Shown here piece after piece: positions 20,069-24,845 of a stretch of DNA of 24,845 nt. Within the stretch, counting starts at the first letter, position 1, and the number at the start of each line of letters is the position of its first letter. The stretch lies in the NCBI GenBank assembly GCA_005884745.1, contig VAZU01000027.1, positions 1 through 24,845 of the forward strand. The letters are read 5' to 3'. The position numbers were made by a program, and so were the translations under genes. The notes beneath the pieces were generated by a model. It saw only the letters and a list, made by a program, of their open reading frames with translations. It did no database searches and had not been told where the DNA came from. This DNA comes from Alphaproteobacteria bacterium. GTDB taxonomy: Bacteria; Pseudomonadota; Alphaproteobacteria; Rhizobiales; Xanthobacteraceae.

Positions 20069-21859
20069 TCAGCCGCGCCAGTAGCGGTCCTCCCAGCTCC
20101 GCGAGAGCCGCATCGCGGTGAGGATCAATCCAGCCATCGAGTAGGTCTGCGGGAAATTGCCCCACAGTGCGCCGCTTTGCGGGTCGACGTCCTCGGACAA
20201 CAGACCGTATCGGTTGCGGTGATTGAGCGCGTCGACGAACAGGTCGCGCGCCTCCTGGCGGCGCCCCAGCAGCCAGAACGCGTCGATCAGCCAGAATCGG
20301 CAGATCAGGAACGCGGTCACCGGCAGGCCGAAGTCGTCGGCGCTGGCGTAGCGCATGACGTGCTTCTCGCGCACCAGCTCGCGCTCCATGGCGGCGACCG
20401 TGCTGGCGAACCGCGTATCCTCCGCGTCGATGAGGCCGAGGTCCGGCAGCAGCAGCAGGCTGGCGTCGAGCTCGTCGGTGCCGAACGCGGCGGTGAAGGC
20501 CTTGCGCTCTTCGTTCCAGGCCCGCTCGACCACGGCCTCGCCGATCGGATCCGCGGCCGCGGTCCAATAGGCGGCGCGGTCGTCGAGCCCGAGCCGGGCC
20601 GCGATCGCGGCGAGCCGATGGCATCCCGCCCAGCACATCGCCGCGGAATGGGTGTGGATGCGACGGCGGCCGCGATATTCCCAGATGCCGGCATCGGGCT
20701 CGAGCGCGAGCTGCGCGGCTTTGGTGCCGAGCGTCTCCAGCAGGCGAAACAGCGATTCATCGCCCGGCCGCGGCAGCCTGCGGTCGTAGAACATCGGCAT
20801 CGCCGCCAGAATCAGGCTGCCGTAGACATCGTGCTGAGGCTGGCCGGCGGCGGCATTGCCGATGCGCACCGGCCCGTCGCCGCGATAACCCTGGAGTTTC
20901 GGCGCGATCCGCTCCTCCAGCGGGTCGGTGGGAACGACGCTGTAGACCGGCTGCAGCACCTCGTCGGGATTGGCCGCGATGCCGAGCGTAAACGAGATGA
21001 ATTCCTCCATCGTCTCGGTCGCGCCGATGCGGTTGAGCGCCTTGACGACGAAATAGGCATCTCTGAGCCAGCAATAGCGATAATCCCAGGTGCGGTTCGA
21101 TCCCGGCGCCTCGGGGATCGAGGTGGTGTGCGCGGCGACGATGCCGCCGGTCTCCTCGAAATTGCTGAGCTTCAAGGTGATCGCGGCGCGGATGATGGCG
21201 TCCTGCCAGTCGTACGAGATCGACAGACCGCGGACCCAGTCCACCCAATAATCGCGGGTGCGGTCGCAGAATTCCCGGCACGTCGCCAACAGGTCGCCCT
21301 GGAACGGCTCATCGGCGCCGAATGCGAGGTGCACCGGCCGGGTCAGCACGAAGGGGGATTCCCGCTCGATGTACGACAGCGGAGCATCCGTGGTGAGGCG
21401 GATGACGTTGTTCTCGGCGGAATAGCGAATGTGATTGCTTCCGATCGAATGGTGCTGGATCGGCTCGCCGTAATTGCAGGCCGGCCGGAACCGGATGGTG
21501 ATGCGCGGCAGGCCGGACAGCGGCTCGATGATGCGCATCAATTGCGGCGGCCGGAACATCCGGCCGAATCGCGGGAACCGCGGGGCGAAATCGGTGATCC
21601 GCACGGCGCCGCCGCGCGCGTCGGTCAACACCGTCGATACCACGGCGGTGTTGCGCAGGTACTCGGATTGCTGGTCGACCATCTGGTCGAGCACGACGTC
21701 GGAGAAACCCTTCTCCTCGTCGCCGGAAAGCAGCCGGCAGAAGATCGGATCGCCGTCGAACCGCGGGAAGCACCACCAGACGATCCGCGCGTCCGGATCG
21801 ACCAGTGCGGCGGTGCGGCCGTTGCCGATGACGGCGAGGTCGAGCCCGTAATCCCTCAT
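20069..21859 (-). CDS. Glycoside hydrolase family 15 protein, copy 2
   Basis: 596-residue GH15 protein. The N-terminus is DLAVIGNGRTAALVDPDARIVWWCFPRFDGDPIFCRLLSG. The catalytic domain has TWDYRYCWLRDAYFVVKAL (about 257-275), IWEYRGRRRIHTHSAAMCWAGCHRLA and GLLSEDVDPQSGALWGNFPQTYSMAGLI. The terminal motif reads SEDVD where copy 1 has SEEYD, and the two proteins are only distantly similar, so they probably have different substrates or activities. The ATG at 21859 overlaps the otsB stop (ATGA), which fixes the start and shows co-translation with trehalose-6-phosphate phosphatase. No signal peptide is evident. Confidence 0.9.
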   Translation of the reverse strand: MRDYGLDLAVIGNGRTAALVDPDARIVWWCFPRFDGDPIFCRLLSGDEEKGFSDVVLDQMVDQQSEYLRNTAVVSTVLTDARGGAVRITDFAPRFPRFGRMFRPPQLMRIIEPLSGLPRITIRFRPACNYGEPIQHHSIGSNHIRYSAENNVIRLTTDAPLSYIERESPFVLTRPVHLAFGADEPFQGDLLATCREFCDRTRDYWVDWVRGLSISYDWQDAIIRAAITLKLSNFEETGGIVAAHTTSIPEAPGSNRTWDYRYCWLRDAYFVVKALNRIGATETMEEFISFTLGIAANPDEVLQPVYSVVPTDPLEERIAPKLQGYRGDGPVRIGNAAAGQPQHDVYGSLILAAMPMFYDRRLPRPGDESLFRLLETLGTKAAQLALEPDAGIWEYRGRRRIHTHSAAMCWAGCHRLAAIAARLGLDDRAAYWTAAADPIGEAVVERAWNEERKAFTAAFGTDELDASLLLLPDLGLIDAEDTRFASTVAAMERELVREKHVMRYASADDFGLPVTAFLICRFWLIDAFWLLGRRQEARDLFVDALNHRNRYGLLSEDVDPQSGALWGNFPQTYSMAGLILTAMRLSRSWEDRYWRG

Positions 21860-22620
21860 GGGGTTGCGACTGTCTCGAGCCGGGAAATCTGCGCCAGCCA
21901 TTTGCGCACATCGCGAGGGGCGGCGAAACAGCCGGCCACCCCGGGAAACATGCGTCCGACCGAAAAGCCGACGCCGTCGAATTCCGGCAGCACCGCGAAC
22001 ACGCTCGCGTCGGTGACATCGTCGCCGACGAAGAGGGGTCGCCGCCCGGCGAACGGCGGGCGGCGCATCAGCTCGCGGACTGCCGCGCCCTTCTCGAAAC
22101 CGATACGCTTGATCTCGATCACCGCCTTGCCCGGCAGCACATCGAGCGTGCCGGCCGGCGCCTTCGCGCAGATCGCCGCAACCGCATTCTCGACGGCGTC
22201 CTTGAGGTTCGGCGCGAGACGATAGTGCAGCGCGAGCGAATAGCCCTTGTCCTCGACGATGATGCCGGTTCCCAGTGCCGCGACCCCGGCGAGCCGCTGC
22301 CTGAGCCCGGAGGGAAGCGGGGCGGCGCGACCGGCGACCGGAGCCCCTTCCTTGGCCGGACGCAATTCGGCGCCGTGGCCGCCGATGGCCGCCAAGCGCA
22401 GCGGCGCGAAGACGCGGTCGATGTCCTGCAGCGAGCGGCCGCTCACCAGCGCCAGTGCCTCGCCGCTGAGCCGGTCGAGCCGCGCCAACGTTTCCGGCAG
22501 GCCGTTGGGAACACGAACCTCGGGCGGCGTTGCGGCGATGTCGAGGATCGTCCCGTCGATATCCAGCAGGAAGGCAAGCTCGGCGGGCGGGGCGGGAAGC
22601 CCCGGCACGATGTCCTTCAT
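21856..22620 (-). CDS. otsB: Trehalose-6-phosphate phosphatase
   Basis: 254-residue HAD-superfamily phosphatase that would convert trehalose-6-phosphate to trehalose in the cytoplasm. The nucleophile motif is LLDIDGTILDIA (D20, D22). The Ser/Lys region includes LALVSGRSLQDIDRVFAPL, GGHGAELR and the substrate-cap segment VLPGKAVIEIKRIGFEKGAAV. The Mg-binding motif is GDDVTD (199-204). The ATG at 22620 matches the family length. Its stop overlaps the start of the GH15 copy 2 gene. The synthase gene otsA, often adjacent, is absent from this window: the upstream neighbour is an MFS transporter 202 bases away. No EcfG-type box was found upstream. Confidence 0.93.
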   Translation of the reverse strand: MKDIVPGLPAPPAELAFLLDIDGTILDIAATPPEVRVPNGLPETLARLDRLSGEALALVSGRSLQDIDRVFAPLRLAAIGGHGAELRPAKEGAPVAGRAAPLPSGLRQRLAGVAALGTGIIVEDKGYSLALHYRLAPNLKDAVENAVAAICAKAPAGTLDVLPGKAVIEIKRIGFEKGAAVRELMRRPPFAGRRPLFVGDDVTDASVFAVLPEFDGVGFSVGRMFPGVAGCFAAPRDVRKWLAQISRLETVATP

Positions 22621-22822
22621 GGCAGGATTGCTGGCTCTCGGCGACAAGATGGAACTTCCCTCAGCCCGGGATTGGCGACAAAGCGCGCCGGCTCCTGGCA
22701 AGGCCGTGTGCCGCAATCGCCGGCGCCGCTCGATCGGAAGGCGGGCATGTACGCGTGCGGCGCGCCCACGGTCAAGCCGAACCAGGTTTCGGCGCCTTGC
22801 CGGACCGCCGCCAGCGATGGGC

Positions 22823-24313
22823 TCATTCCACGAACGCCAACGGCCGCGCCACCGTTTCGAGCGGCCTGCGCTCCGCCGCGACCCCCCAGCGCACCTCGAT
22901 GATGGCGGCCGCGATCATCAGTACGGACCCCAAGAGATAGCCGGCGAAAATGCTGGCCCGCGAGCCGGTGTCGATCAGAGCTCCGAACAGCAGCGGGCCG
23001 CCGATGCCGCCGATGGCGGTACCGAGCGCGTAGAAACACGCAATGGCGAGCGCCCGGATTTCGAGCGGAAAGGTCTCGCTGACGGTGAGATAGGCGGCGC
23101 TCGCCGCCGCCGAGGCGAAGAAAAAGATCACCATCCAGGCGACCGTCTGCATCTGTGCCGAAAGCACGCCTCGCATGAACAGATATCCGCTGACGGCGAG
23201 CAGGATCCCGGACAGCGCATAGGTAGACGCGATCATCGGCTTGCGACCGATCGTGTCGAACAGACGGCCGAGCAGCAGCGGGCCCAGGAAATTCCCGGCC
23301 GCGAAGGGCAGGAGGTACCAGCCGACCGCGTCGGCGGCAATGCCGAAAAAATCGGTCAGCACCAGCGCATAGGTGAAAAAGATCGCGTTGTAGAAGAACG
23401 CCTGGGCGGCCATCAGGCTCAGCCCGACCAGGGCGCGCTGGCGGTGGCGCCGGAACAGGGTCACGGCGACCTCGCGCAGCGGGGTGTGGCTTCGGGCACG
23501 CAACCGCACCGGCGGCGCCTGCGGCGGCGCAAGCGCGTAGCCGCGCTTGCGGAAGCTCTCTTCGATTTCGGCGATCACCGCCTCGGCGCGATCGGCGTGG
23601 CCATGCGTCATCAGCCAGCGCGGGCTCTCCGGAATCCACATGCGCATGAAAAGGATGATGAAGGCGAGCAAGGCGCCGATGAGAAACGCGAGCCGCCAGC
23701 CGAGCTCCGGGTCGATGACGGCGGGGTCGAGCAGAACGATGGAACCGGCTGCGCCCATCGCGGCGCCGATCCAGAAGCTGCCGTTGATCACCAGGTCGGT
23801 GAATCCGCGCACCCGCGCCGGGGTGAGCTCCTGGATGGTGGAGTTGATGGCGGTATATTCGCCGCCGATACCCGCCCCGGTCATGAAGCGGAAGAATGCG
23901 AAGCTTGCCACGTCCCAGGAGATCGCGGTCGCCGCCGTGGCCGTGAGATACAGGGCGAGAGTGATGAAGAACAGTTTTCTGCGCCCGAGCCGGTCCGTGA
24001 GCCAGCCGAAGAACACCGCGCCGAGCACCGCGCCGGCCAGGTAGAAGCTGCTCGCCAGTCCGACCTCGGTATTGCTGAAATGCAGCACGGGACTGGTCTT
24101 GAGCGCGCCAGAGACCGCCCCGGTCAGGGTGACTTCCAGTCCGTCCAGGATCCAGGTGACGCCGAGCGCGACGACGACGAGCGTGTGGAATCGCCCCCAT
24201 GGAAGCCGGTCGAGCCGCGCCGGGATATCGGTTTCGATAATTCCGCACGGCGCGCCCGGCGCCCGCTGGTCCTTCACATCCATGGCGGCCCCGATGAACC
24301 GGCCCGGCGTCAT
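22823..24313 (-). CDS. MFS transporter, sugar-porter type
   Basis: 496-residue inner-membrane carrier with twelve hydrophobic segments. The first half holds FFGWLTDRLGRRKLFFITLALYL (loop 2-3 signature), FRFMTGAGIGGEYTAINSTIQELTPARVRG and PESPRWLMTHGHADRAEAVIAEIEE. The second half has the repeat LLGRLFDTIGRKPMIASTYAL and VSETFPLEIRALAIACFYALGTAIGG. These are signatures of the sugar porter and related metabolite symporter families; the substrate cannot be assigned. The start at 24313 is the first ATG; the ATG at 24283 is an alternative giving 486 residues. It lies upstream of otsB on the same strand, so a sugar substrate is attractive but unproven. Confidence 0.87.
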   Translation of the reverse strand: MTPGRFIGAAMDVKDQRAPGAPCGIIETDIPARLDRLPWGRFHTLVVVALGVTWILDGLEVTLTGAVSGALKTSPVLHFSNTEVGLASSFYLAGAVLGAVFFGWLTDRLGRRKLFFITLALYLTATAATAISWDVASFAFFRFMTGAGIGGEYTAINSTIQELTPARVRGFTDLVINGSFWIGAAMGAAGSIVLLDPAVIDPELGWRLAFLIGALLAFIILFMRMWIPESPRWLMTHGHADRAEAVIAEIEESFRKRGYALAPPQAPPVRLRARSHTPLREVAVTLFRRHRQRALVGLSLMAAQAFFYNAIFFTYALVLTDFFGIAADAVGWYLLPFAAGNFLGPLLLGRLFDTIGRKPMIASTYALSGILLAVSGYLFMRGVLSAQMQTVAWMVIFFFASAAASAAYLTVSETFPLEIRALAIACFYALGTAIGGIGGPLLFGALIDTGSRASIFAGYLLGSVLMIAAAIIEVRWGVAAERRPLETVARPLAFVE

Positions 24314-24380
24314 CGCTCCGGCCGCAGCCGCAAGCTCGCGGACCTTCCGGGCCGACGATCCGGGGGAGGGATGCTGCCGT

Positions 24381-24833
24381 TCATAGCTCGGCGGCCTTCG
24401 CCAGGAACAGGGACAGGATTCCGCTACCCCCGAGCGCGATCAGAATTGCTGTGAGCCAAGGCTGCGTTCCGCTCCCCGCAGGCGGCTGCGCCGTGAGCTC
24501 CCCGGAATCGCTTCCGCTCGCCAACGGGTCGAAGGTCCGTACCGCCAGCAATTTGGCCTGCGCCGCTCCGGCGAACGGCTTTGCTCCAGTTGGGTTCATC
24601 GCGCGCGCTTGGCCGATGTTTGCCGCCGATTCGGCACCGTTTCGCGATTTCGCCCCGAGCCGGCGTGCGGGCGAATGGGAGAGCTTGTGCCCGGAATACC
24701 CAGGGTTGCCGCGATAGAGCGCGCAGAACATGGAACCCCTGTCGGCACACGTCGTGCGGCTGGGATGCGCAGCCTCGGCTGAGGAAATGGCAAATCCCAG
24801 CAATGCCGCCGCGGCCAGCGCTACTCGCCACAT
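24381..24833 (-). CDS. Hypothetical exported protein with C-terminal membrane segment
   Basis: 150-residue protein I do not recognise. Residues 1-22 (MWRVALAAAALLGFAISSAEAA) form a clear signal peptide. Two cysteines follow within RTTCADRGSMFCALYRGNPGYSGHKLSHS. A low-complexity middle part precedes a hydrophobic C-terminal helix (PWLTAILIALGGSGILSLFLAKAAEL), so the protein is probably anchored in the inner membrane with a periplasmic body. The ATG at 24833 is 13 bases from the window edge, so its promoter is not visible. It is followed by the MFS gene 67 bases downstream on the same strand. Confidence 0.7.
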   Translation of the reverse strand: MWRVALAAAALLGFAISSAEAAHPSRTTCADRGSMFCALYRGNPGYSGHKLSHSPARRLGAKSRNGAESAANIGQARAMNPTGAKPFAGAAQAKLLAVRTFDPLASGSDSGELTAQPPAGSGTQPWLTAILIALGGSGILSLFLAKAAEL

Positions 24834-24845
24834 GGTCCGATGCTT

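Noticed and set aside
20177..22225. 682-codon plus-strand open frame
   Set aside because: Antisense to the GH15 copy 2 and otsB genes; a shadow of high-GC codons.
22247..24454. 735-codon plus-strand open frame
   Set aside because: Antisense to otsB and the MFS gene, with low-complexity charged translation and no domain.

Overview
The window is GC-rich, tightly packed chromosomal DNA from an alphaproteobacterium. The Usg, NepR/EcfG/PhyR and small conserved protein families point to Hyphomicrobiales, probably close to Bradyrhizobium/Rhodopseudomonas/Xanthobacteraceae. That placement rests on protein family content only. No rRNA, tRNA, insertion sequence, phage gene or CRISPR array was found.

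The theme is the alphaproteobacterial general stress response (GSR). Positions 2.3-6.0 kb hold the core: two nepR-ecfG pairs (anti-sigma factor plus ECF sigma factor) on the minus strand and the response regulator phyR on the plus strand, divergent from the second pair. A membrane HWE-family histidine kinase with an ethylene-receptor-like N-terminus lies at 7.2-8.7 kb. Boxes of the EcfG type (GGAAC-N16/17-CGTT) are scattered through the window. Seven are perfect with a 16-base spacer, against about 0.2 expected by chance on both strands. They precede both nepR-ecfG pairs, phyR, a putative sRNA, a membrane-anchored protein, a cation/proton antiporter-USP fusion and a small conserved protein. 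Near-perfect boxes precede usg, an RlpA-like protein and a glucose dehydrogenase-GH15 operon.

The most notable observation is a set of three candidate small RNAs (minus 2331-2420, minus 6818-6904, plus 12392-12480). Each is about 90 nt. Each has a 5' hairpin exposing a very C-rich loop, then a 3' Rho-independent terminator hairpin, with a GGAAC element about 30-34 bases upstream of the hairpin. This is the architecture of GsrN, the Caulobacter GSR sRNA. A G-rich tract in the leader of the EcfG-type gene at 8757 is complementary to two of these loops, which suggests an in-locus target.

Other regions: a ClC-family protein with CBS domains (3-1820); Usg and a small EETFPASDP protein (3.7-4.2 kb); a small coiled-coil protein and a CsbD-like protein (6.1-6.8 kb); an RlpA-like protein and a small Cys-rich protein (12-12.7 kb); an MscS channel (13.3-14.4 kb) converging on an orphan cytochrome oxidase subunit I whose 3' end appears deleted and frameshifted (14.1-16.0 kb); a sensory-rhodopsin-transducer-like protein with no rhodopsin nearby (16.6-16.9 kb); and a trehalose/glucose block (17.1-22.6 kb: glucose dehydrogenase, two GH15 enzymes, OtsB) followed by an MFS sugar-type transporter and a secreted small protein. 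Together the genes look like a stress island covering signalling, osmotic/ion homeostasis, envelope maintenance and trehalose metabolism.
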